Shown here in pieces: positions 24,335-31,594 of a stretch of DNA of 36,539 nucleotides (its first letter is position 1; every line of letters starts with the position of its first letter). The DNA is from Siminovitchia terrae (GTDB lineage: Bacteria; Bacillota; Bacilli; Bacillales; Bacillaceae_C). The stretch lies in the NCBI RefSeq assembly GCF_003605405.2, contig NZ_QYTW02000033.1, positions 1 to 36,539 on the forward strand. Reading direction: 5' to 3'. The translations under genes and the position numbers were made by a program. Under the pieces are notes generated by a model that searched no databases, was not told the origin of the DNA, and was given only the letters and a program-made list of their open reading frames with translations.

Positions 24335-25438
24335 TTACTGTTTCACCTCGGACCAGGCGCGGTCGTAGTCCAGTACGGTTTCACCCAGATCCTTCAAGAA
24401 TTCTCCTTTTTCCAATTCTTCCTCAGGTGGATTGACAGCGGGATGGTTCATGATTTCTTCACCGATCAGTTCATGCGCAGCCTTGTTAGGGTTCGAATAT
24501 GGAAAATCCTCTGTTATTTCAGCACTGACTTCCGGTCGCAGTACGAAATCAATGAAGGCTTCTGCCGCACGTTTATTGGGAGCATTTTTTGGTATGATGA
24601 AGCAGTCGATTCCCAGGTACATGCCTTCTTCAGGAAGTACGGTCTCGATAGCAGGATTTTCGTTGTAAGCAAGATAAGCTTCGGCACCCCATACGACTCC
24701 TGCTTTGGCTTCGCCATTCAGAAGCATTGTTTTTTGTGTGTCGCTGTCAAAAGCTTTGATATTGGGTAGTAAATCGATAAGAAGTTCTTTCGATTTCTCA
24801 ATGACCTTCGGGTCAGTCGAGCTCATGGATTCACCCTGCATTTTATTGGCGATGCCGAGCATAATGCGCTGGTCATCTAATATGACTAGAGAATTTTTGA
24901 ATTCCGGTTTCCATAAGTCTTTATAGCTCGTAATCTCAGTATCTACTGTATCCTTATTGTAAGCGATAAATGCGCCTCCCCACATATAGGGTACCGAATA
25001 CTCGTTGCCGGGATCGAAAGACTTATCCAAAAATTGATCATCAATGTTATTGAGATTGGTAATGTTATCGAGGTTGATTGGCTCAAGCAGGTTCTCTTTC
25101 CGCATGACCTCCACCATATAATCTGTCCCAACGGCTATATCGTAACCGGAGGCACCAGCATTTATTTTTGCCAGCATCTCATCATTGGAAGAGTATACAC
25201 TGTAATTCACTTTGACGCCGTATTCCTTTTCGAATTTTTTGATTACGTTGTCCGGCATGTACTCAGACCAGTTAAATAGATTCAATTCTCCTGTGATTTG
25301 ATCCTCTTCACTGTCTGCATCACTAGATGCTTTCTGAGATTCAGGAGGGCTTTTTCCACCGCATCCTGCTAAAATCGAACTGATCAATAATAAAAAAACA
25401 ACTGACCATGCAAATCGCTGATATCCCATTTTTGTCAT
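24335..25438 (-). CDS. potD: PotD-like binding lipoprotein with an altered ligand motif (PotD3)
   Basis: A 367-residue lipoprotein from ATG 25438, placed 8 bp after AAAGGAG. The longer frame to 25456 starts inside that ribosome binding site. The lipobox is SILAGC (Cys26), followed by a Ser/Asp/Glu-rich linker. LFNWSEYMPDNVIKKFEKE, SVPYMWGGAFIAYN, LDDQRIMLGIA and VVWGAEAYLAYNE fit PotD. The W-x-D ligand triplet is replaced by G-I-D in YLGIDCFIIPKNA: the acidic residue that meets the amine is kept, the stacking Trp is lost. A different, perhaps bulkier or shorter, amine is a reasonable guess. It is most like PotD5 and is the last of the minus-strand pot genes. Confidence 0.88.
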   Translation of the reverse strand: MTKMGYQRFAWSVVFLLLISSILAGCGGKSPPESQKASSDADSEEDQITGELNLFNWSEYMPDNVIKKFEKEYGVKVNYSVYSSNDEMLAKINAGASGYDIAVGTDYMVEVMRKENLLEPINLDNITNLNNIDDQFLDKSFDPGNEYSVPYMWGGAFIAYNKDTVDTEITSYKDLWKPEFKNSLVILDDQRIMLGIANKMQGESMSSTDPKVIEKSKELLIDLLPNIKAFDSDTQKTMLLNGEAKAGVVWGAEAYLAYNENPAIETVLPEEGMYLGIDCFIIPKNAPNKRAAEAFIDFVLRPEVSAEITEDFPYSNPNKAAHELIGEEIMNHPAVNPPEEELEKGEFLKDLGETVLDYDRAWSEVKQ

Positions 25439-25503
25439 TTGCCGACTCCTTTCCAATGTAAAAAAAGTTTATTTTTGTGTAGTGAATATTCTATTAATTC
25501 ACG

Positions 25504-25695
25504 TTTAGCTTCATCCAGCAGAAGTCTCCCACTTCTGAAAGTGGTGAGATGAATGCATGTTGGTATTCCATTCAAGGGGGGGCAAACCCCGGTTGAATAA
25601 AGTTAAAGCCTCCGGCGGATGCCACAGATTTTCAGAGGAAATTTATCGAGCGGAGCTCGATAAAATCTGGGCGCAAATACGCCAAGACGTATTTG
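25504..25695 (+). repeat. Structured ~193-bp repeat, copy D
   Basis: It lies between potD3 and potD4, in the same orientation as the others and therefore opposite to the genes. The second hairpin reads ATTCAA...TTGAAT where other copies have ATTCAG...CTGAAT, a compensated base-pair change. The terminal hairpin is CAAATACGCC/GACGTATTTG. Confidence 0.85.
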
Positions 25696-25700
25696 ATAAA

Positions 25701-25726
25701 TATAGAGGAGGGGAACCTCCTCTATA
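25701..25726 (-). terminator. Terminator hairpin after potD4
   Basis: TATAGAGGAGG (25701-25711) and CCTCCTCTATA (25716-25726) form a perfect 11-bp stem with a GGAA loop, ending 8 bp before the potD4 stop codon. A short T run follows in the minus-strand direction. Confidence 0.65.
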
Positions 25727-25733
25727 CGTCTAA

Positions 25734-26813
25734 TTATTGTGAACCTTTTGCTTCTGACCAGACTCGGTCATATAATTGGATCGATTCTCCAATATCCTTG
25801 ATATATTCGAGGCGTTCGATTTCCTCTTCAGGTGGATAAATGGCAATATTATTGAGGATTTCTTCGTCAATCAGCTTGCGTGCTTCTTTGTTTGGATTAA
25901 TATAAGGCTGATGTTGTGCGATTTCCGCACTGATTTCAGGCTCTAAAATAAAGTTGATAAACTTCTCAGCCAGGTCTTTATTTTTGGCACCCTTTGGTAT
26001 GACCCAGTTGTCCATCGTAATAAGAAGACCTTCTTCAGGGATAATGGTCTCAAAGTTTCCTCCTTCTCTTTGAGCTAAGGCAATCTCAGGACCCCATACC
26101 AGTCCTCCTGAAGCTTCCCCATTCACCATCATTTGTTTTGGACTGTCGCTGTCAAAAGCTTTGATATTTGGAAGGAGTTCAACCATCTTCTTCTTAGCTT
26201 CCTCTAGATGTTTCGGGTCAGTATCATTCGCACTGTACCCGAGAGACTTAAGGATCATCCCGATAATCATGCGTTGGTCATCGAGAACAACCAATTTATT
26301 TTTCAATTCCGGGTTCCATAAATCGGTGTAGCTTTTTATTTCGGATACATCGACTCCGATTGAATCAGGATTTACAGCAAGGGATAGAGTATTTCCCATG
26401 AACGGTACGGAATATTTATTCCCCGAATCAAAATCCTGATCAATATAGTCATCTAACAAATTATCGAAATTCGATATGTTCTCTAAATTTATCGGTTCAA
26501 TCATATCCCGTTCAACCATGGCAGGGACAATATAATCACTTGCCATTGTCAGGTCATATATGCCTCCACCTGCTGCAACCTTTGCCAGCATTTCTTCATT
26601 AGATGAGAACATGCTGTAATTTACTTTTACATCATATTCTTCCTCAAATTTTTTAATGGTGACCTCAGGAATGTACTCTGTCCAGTTAAAAACATTCAAC
26701 TCTTTTGATTCTTTTCCTCCAGAAGTACTGCTTGATCCGCAGCCTGATAAAAAGATGCTTACTAGCAGGACAGTAATGACCATGCCTGCAAAAATATTGC
26801 CTCCTCGATTCAT
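25734..26813 (-). CDS. potD: Divergent PotD-like binding lipoprotein (PotD4)
   Basis: A 359-residue solute-binding lipoprotein with lipobox SIFLSGC (Cys25). It keeps VFNWTEYIPEVTIKKFEEE and VVLDDQRMIIGMI. It is the most divergent of the five. SVPYMWG of the others becomes SVPFMGNTLSLAVN, so the pocket Trp is gone, and the W-x-D triplet becomes T-M-D in LLITMDNWVIPKGA. The Asp is retained. It ends in SEAKGSQ rather than the shared SE(V/I)KQ. A shifted ligand specificity within the polyamine or modified-amine range is likely. It lies between repeats D and E downstream of potD5. Confidence 0.88.
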   Translation of the reverse strand: MNRGGNIFAGMVITVLLVSIFLSGCGSSSTSGGKESKELNVFNWTEYIPEVTIKKFEEEYDVKVNYSMFSSNEEMLAKVAAGGGIYDLTMASDYIVPAMVERDMIEPINLENISNFDNLLDDYIDQDFDSGNKYSVPFMGNTLSLAVNPDSIGVDVSEIKSYTDLWNPELKNKLVVLDDQRMIIGMILKSLGYSANDTDPKHLEEAKKKMVELLPNIKAFDSDSPKQMMVNGEASGGLVWGPEIALAQREGGNFETIIPEEGLLITMDNWVIPKGAKNKDLAEKFINFILEPEISAEIAQHQPYINPNKEARKLIDEEILNNIAIYPPEEEIERLEYIKDIGESIQLYDRVWSEAKGSQ

Positions 26814-26836
26814 AAAATGCCTCCTTGTCTGATTGG

Positions 26837-27030
26837 TTTAACTTCATTCAGCAGAAGTCTCCCACTTCTATAAGTGGTGAGATGAATGCATATTGGTATT
26901 CCATTCATCGGGGGTTCAACCCCCGGCTGAACAAAGTCAAAGCCTCTGGCGGATGCCACAGATTTTCAGAGGAAATTTATCGAGCGGAGCTCGATAAAAT
27001 CTGGGCGCAAATACGCCAGGGCGCATTTGA
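26837..27030 (+). repeat. Structured ~193-bp repeat, copy E
   Basis: It is in the same orientation, upstream of potD4 and opposite to it. It has all four hairpins. The outer pairs of the second hairpin are partly lost (ATTCAT against CTGAAC), while the inner GGGGG/CCCCC stem is longer than in other copies. Confidence 0.85.
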
Positions 27031-27047
27031 TAACTGCTTCCATTTTT

Positions 27048-27278
27048 GTGGTTTAGCGCTGACTTGTCGTCTTTAGGCCTAAGTGGACTCTCTTTTCCTT
27101 CCTGCAATAAGTCAACATCGGCTCGAGGTCATAAGGCAATCTTTGATGAAGGCAAACTACGCCTTCTTCACCGTTCGTCTAGCTTTGCGCCGATAAGCAG
27201 GCACTCTCGCACTTCGTTTTCCTTTATCTCGTCGGAGTCACTCCAGTCTGTACGCCGCTAAACGTCGCCCTCCGCTTT
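27048..27278 (-). repeat. Second intergenic repeat family, copy 1
   Basis: Read on the minus strand, this segment begins GAAAAGCGGAGGGCGACG, then TTTAGCGGC, contains GATGTTGACTTATTGCAG and ends near CAGCGCTAAACC. The segment at 35425-35583 begins GAAAAGCGCAAGGGGCCCG, then TTTAGCGAT, and contains GATGTTGACTTAGCAG, so the two are related. The ends carry an inverted pair, GTTTAGCG and CGCTAAAC. I recall similar spacers being common in Bacillus-group genomes. It ends 2 bp before the potD5 stop codon. Confidence 0.6.
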
Positions 27279-27280
27279 TC

Positions 27281-28366
27281 TTACTGCTTTATCTCCGACC
27301 AGACACGGTCGTATTCCAGAATAGCATCCTCAATGTCTGTGAAAAATTCACTTTTATCCAAAAACTCTTTGGGCGAATAGACCGCAGGATCGTTCAAAAT
27401 GTTTTCGTCAATAAATTCATGGGCTGAAAGGTTCGGGTTCGCATAAGGGAAGTCTTTGGATATCTCGGCGCTCACTTCAGGCTGTAAAATAAAATCGATG
27501 AAAGCTTCAGCATTCCTTTGGTTTGGTGCTCCTTTTGGAACTACAAAATTGTCCATCCAAATATTGGTTCCTTCTTCAGGAAGGACAGTTTCAACGGCTG
27601 GATTTTCAACTGAAGCAAGATATGCTTCGGCACCCCATACAATACCGGCTTTCGCTTCGCCGTTTACAAGCATTGTTTTTGGGCTGTCGCTGTCATATGC
27701 TTTAATATTTGGCAAAAGATCAATCAGAAGGTCTTTTGATTTTTGGATCACTTTCGTGTCCGTTGAGTTCATTGATTCACCCTGAAGCTTATTTCCGATT
27801 CCGATCAAAATCCTTTGATCATCCAAAACAACAAGGGAGTTCTTGAACTCGGAATCCCATAGGTCTTCATAGCTTTTGATATTTTTTTTCACTGCGTCTT
27901 TGTTTACGGCAATAACAACATTCCCCCACATATAAGGAACAGAATGTTCATTGCCCGGATCAAAAGTCGGATTTAAAAACTGTTCATCCAGATTGTTCAT
28001 GTTGGGAATATTGTCTTTATTAATAGGTTCAAGTAAATCTTGCTTTCTCATAATCTCAACCATGTAATCGCTTGCAACGGAAATATCGTATCCAGCTGCA
28101 CCGGCACTGATTTTTGCCAGCATTTCTTCGTTGGATGAGTAAACATTATAGTTGACCTTGATTCCGGTCTCTTTTTCAAACTGTTTAATCACCCGATCGG
28201 GCATGTACTCAGACCAGATGAATAAATTAAGCTCTCCGTCACCATTGTCTTTTGAAGCTTTCTCGCCAGATGTGCTGCTTTTACCACATCCGGTAGCGAA
28301 GGTCCCGACAAACACTGCCATAATGAAAAGAACGATATATTTGCCAGTATCCTTTGTAAAATTCAA
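27281..28366 (-). CDS. potD: PotD-like polyamine-binding lipoprotein linked to potABC (PotD5)
   Basis: A 361-residue lipoprotein with lipobox FATGC (Cys27). LFIWSEYMPDRVIKQFEKE, SVPYMWGNVVIAVN, LDDQRILIGIG, IVWGAEAYLA and NIWMDNFVVPKGA show a complete PotD pocket, including W-M-D. It follows potC by 97 bp with a strong intercistronic hairpin between, so it is the cognate binding protein of the PotABC transporter and the canonical potD of the cluster. The sigma-54 promoter at 31302-31317 should drive it with potABC. Confidence 0.92.
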   Translation of the reverse strand: MNFTKDTGKYIVLFIMAVFVGTFATGCGKSSTSGEKASKDNGDGELNLFIWSEYMPDRVIKQFEKETGIKVNYNVYSSNEEMLAKISAGAAGYDISVASDYMVEIMRKQDLLEPINKDNIPNMNNLDEQFLNPTFDPGNEHSVPYMWGNVVIAVNKDAVKKNIKSYEDLWDSEFKNSLVVLDDQRILIGIGNKLQGESMNSTDTKVIQKSKDLLIDLLPNIKAYDSDSPKTMLVNGEAKAGIVWGAEAYLASVENPAVETVLPEEGTNIWMDNFVVPKGAPNQRNAEAFIDFILQPEVSAEISKDFPYANPNLSAHEFIDENILNDPAVYSPKEFLDKSEFFTDIEDAILEYDRVWSEIKQ

Positions 28367-28410
28367 AATATTTCCCCCTTTTATATTTTTTGGAATTCTC
28401 TTTTCCTTAA

Positions 28411-28439
28411 ATAGCCGGTACCTTTTGAGTACCGGCTAT
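28411..28439 (-). other. Intercistronic hairpin between potC and potD5
   Basis: ATAGCCGGTAC (28411-28421) and GTACCGGCTAT (28429-28439) form a perfect 11-bp stem with a 7-nt loop. In the minus direction it is followed only by a weak T tract (TTTAAGG). Partial termination or protection of mRNA segments is likely, a common way to set the binding protein to permease ratio. Confidence 0.6.
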
Positions 28440-28463
28440 ATTTTATTGAATCGGCTATTTTAT

Positions 28464-29237
28464 TTATTTGTTTAGTCTAAGTTGAGAGAAGACTGCGATT
28501 GACAAGGTAATGACAAGCAGTATTGTGGAAAGTGCATTAATTTCAGGTGATACGCCGAACTTCACCATCGAAAAGATCTTCAAAGGTAAAGTAGTACTGC
28601 TTGGCCCGGCTACGAAGAAGCTGATAATCACATCATCAAGCGAAAGAGTGAAGGACAAAAGCGCACCTGCCATGATCCCAGGTCCGATGATGGGCAGGGT
28701 CACCTTTGTAAAAGTATGCCATTCATTTGCCCCTAGGTCCCTTGCGGCTTCTTCCATTGATGGATCAAAGCCTTCCAGCCTCGCCCTGACGATAACGACA
28801 ACAAATGGAATACAGAATGTTATGTGGGCGATCACCAATGTTGTAATGCCAAGGGGAACGTTGACAAGTGCGAAAAAGGCCAGCAAAGAAATCCCCATGA
28901 CAATTTCCGGAATGACGATAGGGAGGTACAGCATCCCATCGAGTGCAGTTTTGCCACGGAAATGAAAGCGATACATTCCGACGGCGGCGACCGTTCCGAT
29001 CATTGTGGCAACAATGGTTGAAACGAAAGCGACGGTCAAACTGTTTTTTGCTGCTGCCAGAATGTCACTGTTTTGCATTAATTTCCCATACCACTCAAAG
29101 GTAAAACCCGTCCATACGGCATTCAACCTTGATTTGTTAAAAGAGAATACGATCAATATAATAATCGGAATATATAAAAACCCATAAATGAATAATGCAT
29201 ATAGAATCGATGGCAACTTTTTCAATCGAAGATTCAT
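28464..29237 (-). CDS. potC: Polyamine ABC transporter permease PotC
   Basis: A 257-residue inner-membrane permease with six helices. The cytoplasmic EAA loop is MEEAARDLGANEWHTFTKVT, which docks on PotA. The N-terminal segment YALFIYGFLYIPIIILIVFSF and the overall length match PotC. It starts at the base after the potB stop codon, so translation is coupled. It forms the channel with PotB for import of spermidine/putrescine-type amines. Confidence 0.92.
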   Translation of the reverse strand: MNLRLKKLPSILYALFIYGFLYIPIIILIVFSFNKSRLNAVWTGFTFEWYGKLMQNSDILAAAKNSLTVAFVSTIVATMIGTVAAVGMYRFHFRGKTALDGMLYLPIVIPEIVMGISLLAFFALVNVPLGITTLVIAHITFCIPFVVVIVRARLEGFDPSMEEAARDLGANEWHTFTKVTLPIIGPGIMAGALLSFTLSLDDVIISFFVAGPSSTTLPLKIFSMVKFGVSPEINALSTILLVITLSIAVFSQLRLNK

Positions 29238-30155
29238 CTACAACACCTCGAGTCCTTTTTTATTACCGCCGATTCTGAGATAGATGAGGATAAAGATTAG
29301 TGTCAGCACCATCAAAATCATAGATGCAGCAGAGCCGAACGGCCAATCCCTTGCTGTCAGGAACTGGTTTTTTATCAGGTTTCCGATCAAGAGTGACTTG
29401 GAACCCCCCATTAAATCCGGGATAAAGAACAACCCAAGTGTGGGGATGAATGTAAGCAGGGCGCCGGCAACTACTCCAGGCATTGTGAGCGGAAGAGTGA
29501 TCCTTATAAACGTTTGCCAAGGTTTCGCCCCTAAATCGCTTGATGCTTCCAACAACGACTTATCCAACTGTTCAATGGATGCGTAAAGCGGTAATACCAT
29601 GAATGGAAATAGGGTGTAGGTCAAACCGACCATTACAGCACCGTGGTTGTACAACATGGCCAATGGCTCGGAAATGATGCCTATCTTCATCAGTAATATA
29701 TTAATGACTCCTTCTGTACGCAAAAGGACAATCCATGCATACGTTCTGACTAGTGAATTTGTCCAGAAAGGCACCATGACAAGCATTACTAGAAATGCTC
29801 GGTATTTCTTTGGTGCTCTTGCAATGATATAAGCGAATGGGTAACCAAAGACTAGACATAAGATGGTTGTAAAACCAGCTATAACCAATGAGTCCCACAA
29901 AATTTTCAAATAGAGGGGGTCAAAAAAACGGGTATAGTTTTCTAATGTAAAGCTATATTCCACTCCGCCATATAATCCCCTTGTGGCAAAACTGATGAGT
30001 AATATGAAAAGAAGTGGAAAAATAAAAAACAATACAAGCCAAAACGTAACAGGAGAGAGTGTCCATGCCATTCCGAACAATCGACCGCTTGGACGCTTCT
30101 TCTTCTTGGACATCACCGGAGTTTTATCAGCTGGTGCAACGTTGGTTTCCATCAT
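29238..30155 (-). CDS. potB: Polyamine ABC transporter permease PotB
   Basis: A 305-residue permease with six helices and a charged cytoplasmic N-terminal extension of about 27 residues (KKKKRPSGR). The EAA-type loop is [20 protein letters not shown]. Its start codon overlaps the potA stop by four bases (ATGA), and its stop abuts the potC start, so potABC is one translationally coupled unit. It partners PotC in the membrane. Confidence 0.92.
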   Translation of the reverse strand: MMETNVAPADKTPVMSKKKKRPSGRLFGMAWTLSPVTFWLVLFFIFPLLFILLISFATRGLYGGVEYSFTLENYTRFFDPLYLKILWDSLVIAGFTTILCLVFGYPFAYIIARAPKKYRAFLVMLVMVPFWTNSLVRTYAWIVLLRTEGVINILLMKIGIISEPLAMLYNHGAVMVGLTYTLFPFMVLPLYASIEQLDKSLLEASSDLGAKPWQTFIRITLPLTMPGVVAGALLTFIPTLGLFFIPDLMGGSKSLLIGNLIKNQFLTARDWPFGSAASMILMVLTLIFILIYLRIGGNKKGLEVL

Positions 30156-31222
30156 GCAATGATCACCGCCTTGTCAGGCTCCCAGTTCACATATACGTCT
30201 TGATCAACAGCGAACGAATGAGCCACTTCCGGGGTTTTGTTGACAGTGACTTGATCCCCGCCGGGAAGGGACACGACCGTTTTGATAATGGATCCTACAT
30301 AAATATGCTCTACGACCTTACCTGGAATGGCGAATCCGGCTCCGTTCAATTCATTATGCAGCTGCACACGCTCAGGTCGAATGGCCATTGACACTTCTTC
30401 ATCCAGCGATACTTTGGTTGTTGGAATGATTGGTACTTTATGCCCGGAAAGGTCGAGATAAGCATGTTGTTCGTCTAACCCGACCACTTTTCCTTCAAAT
30501 AAGTTCGTTTCACCAATAAAATCTGCAACGAAGCGAGAAGCTGGACGGTCGTAAATTTCATCTGGTGTACCAAGCTGTTCGATAATACCGCCGTTCATAA
30601 CGGCAATCCTATCAGACATAGTCAGCGCTTCTTCTTGGTCATGTGTTACATAAATGAAGGTAATGCCTAGCTTTTGTTGCAAATGTTTCAATTCAACCTG
30701 CATTTGCTTTCGGAGTTTTAAATCTAGTGCCCCAAGGGGCTCATCAAGAAGCAGAACCTTCGGGCTGTTGACCAAGGCGCGTGCGATAGCGACACGCTGT
30801 TTTTGTCCTCCACTGAGCTGATCGGGTTTGCGTTTGGCAAAGCCTTCAAGTTGGACTAATTTAAGCGCTTCCATTACACGGCGCTTAATATCATCCTTGT
30901 TTATTTTTTTCATCTTAAGACCAAAAGCGACATTATCAGAAACATTCATATGAGGGAATAAGGCGTAACTTTGGAAAACTGTATTAACATCCCTCTTGTG
31001 TGGGGGGATATTGCTGACTTCTTTTCCATCTATAATGACTTCTCCATCAGTTGGCTGTTCAAATCCTGCAATCATGCGAAGGGTTGTGGTTTTTCCGCAC
31101 CCTGATGGTCCTAAAAGGGTGAGAAACTCTCCGGATTTGATATCCATGTTAATATTTTTTACCACAACGTTGTCATCGAAGTTTTTGACTACATTGTTCA
31201 ATGTCACCATCAATTCACTCAA
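30152..31222 (-). CDS. potA: Polyamine ABC transporter ATPase PotA
   Basis: A 356-residue ATPase. Walker A is GPSGCGKTT (38-46), the Q-loop is in [13 protein letters not shown], the ABC signature is [15 protein letters not shown], Walker B is [12 protein letters not shown] and the H-loop is [10 protein letters not shown]. The last 110 residues form the TOBE regulatory domain typical of PotA/MalK types. It starts at TTG 31222 with AAAGGAG about 12 bp upstream. It is the first gene of the sigma-54-controlled potABCD unit and diverges from the activator gene. As the only ATPase of this kind here, it may serve all five PotD proteins. Confidence 0.93.
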   Translation of the reverse strand: MSELMVTLNNVVKNFDDNVVVKNINMDIKSGEFLTLLGPSGCGKTTTLRMIAGFEQPTDGEVIIDGKEVSNIPPHKRDVNTVFQSYALFPHMNVSDNVAFGLKMKKINKDDIKRRVMEALKLVQLEGFAKRKPDQLSGGQKQRVAIARALVNSPKVLLLDEPLGALDLKLRKQMQVELKHLQQKLGITFIYVTHDQEEALTMSDRIAVMNGGIIEQLGTPDEIYDRPASRFVADFIGETNLFEGKVVGLDEQHAYLDLSGHKVPIIPTTKVSLDEEVSMAIRPERVQLHNELNGAGFAIPGKVVEHIYVGSIIKTVVSLPGGDQVTVNKTPEVAHSFAVDQDVYVNWEPDKAVIIA

Positions 31223-31301
31223 AATAATACCACTCCTTTAGTCTTAGTTGCTATTCGTTTAGTCAGAATATTAAGCGTCGACAAAACTTATAAAATATTA
31301 A

Positions 31302-31317
31302 TGCAAATTATATGCCA
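31302..31317 (-). promoter_or_regulatory. Sigma-54 (-24/-12) promoter of potABCD
   Basis: On the minus strand TGGCATATAATTTGCA matches TGGCAY-R-N4-TTGCW at every defined position. It lies 80 bp before the potA start. With the activator gene immediately upstream, this is the promoter expected to be switched on by that protein. Confidence 0.85.
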
Positions 31318-31378
31318 AAAGTTATATGCCCAATCTATATAAATTGATAAGTAAAAATCTTATGAAAAGGAGAAAGGT

Positions 31379-31396
31379 TTATGAGATTTTGCATAA
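31379..31396. promoter_or_regulatory. Enhancer-like dyad proximal to the potA promoter
   Basis: TTATGAGATTTTGCATAA fits TTATNCA-N4-TGNATAA with two mismatches in the left arm and lies about 60 bp upstream of the potA sigma-54 promoter. Confidence 0.45.
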
Positions 31397-31482
31397 TTTA
31401 TTCGAAATAGAATAAGGAGACGGAAATTTTGTCCTTTTTGGAATGTATTTAAATGGTAAAGATTATGCATCAAATACCTCGG

Positions 31483-31526
31483 TAATTCATTTGTGAATAA
31501 AAAATGAAAATATTCATAGATGAATG
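31483..31526. promoter_or_regulatory. Two further dyads in the potA-activator spacer
   Basis: TAATTCATTTGTGAATAA (31483-31500) matches the dyad consensus except for one base. A shorter one, TATTCA-TAGA-TGAATG (31511-31526), lies just upstream of an extended -10 box, TGCTATAAT (31536-31544), the likely sigma-A promoter of the activator gene. Activator bound here could both loop to the potA promoter and repress its own gene. Confidence 0.5.
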
Positions 31527-31594
31527 TGGATTTTCTGCTATAATGAATAAGTAGAAGCGACAAAAACTGACAAAAGCGGAAGGGGGAGAGTGGC

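Noticed and set aside
26825-27261. Small open frames inside repeat E and the second repeat family (71-83 residues)
   Set aside because: They follow repeat boundaries, recur with the repeats, lack ribosome binding sites and have low-complexity composition.
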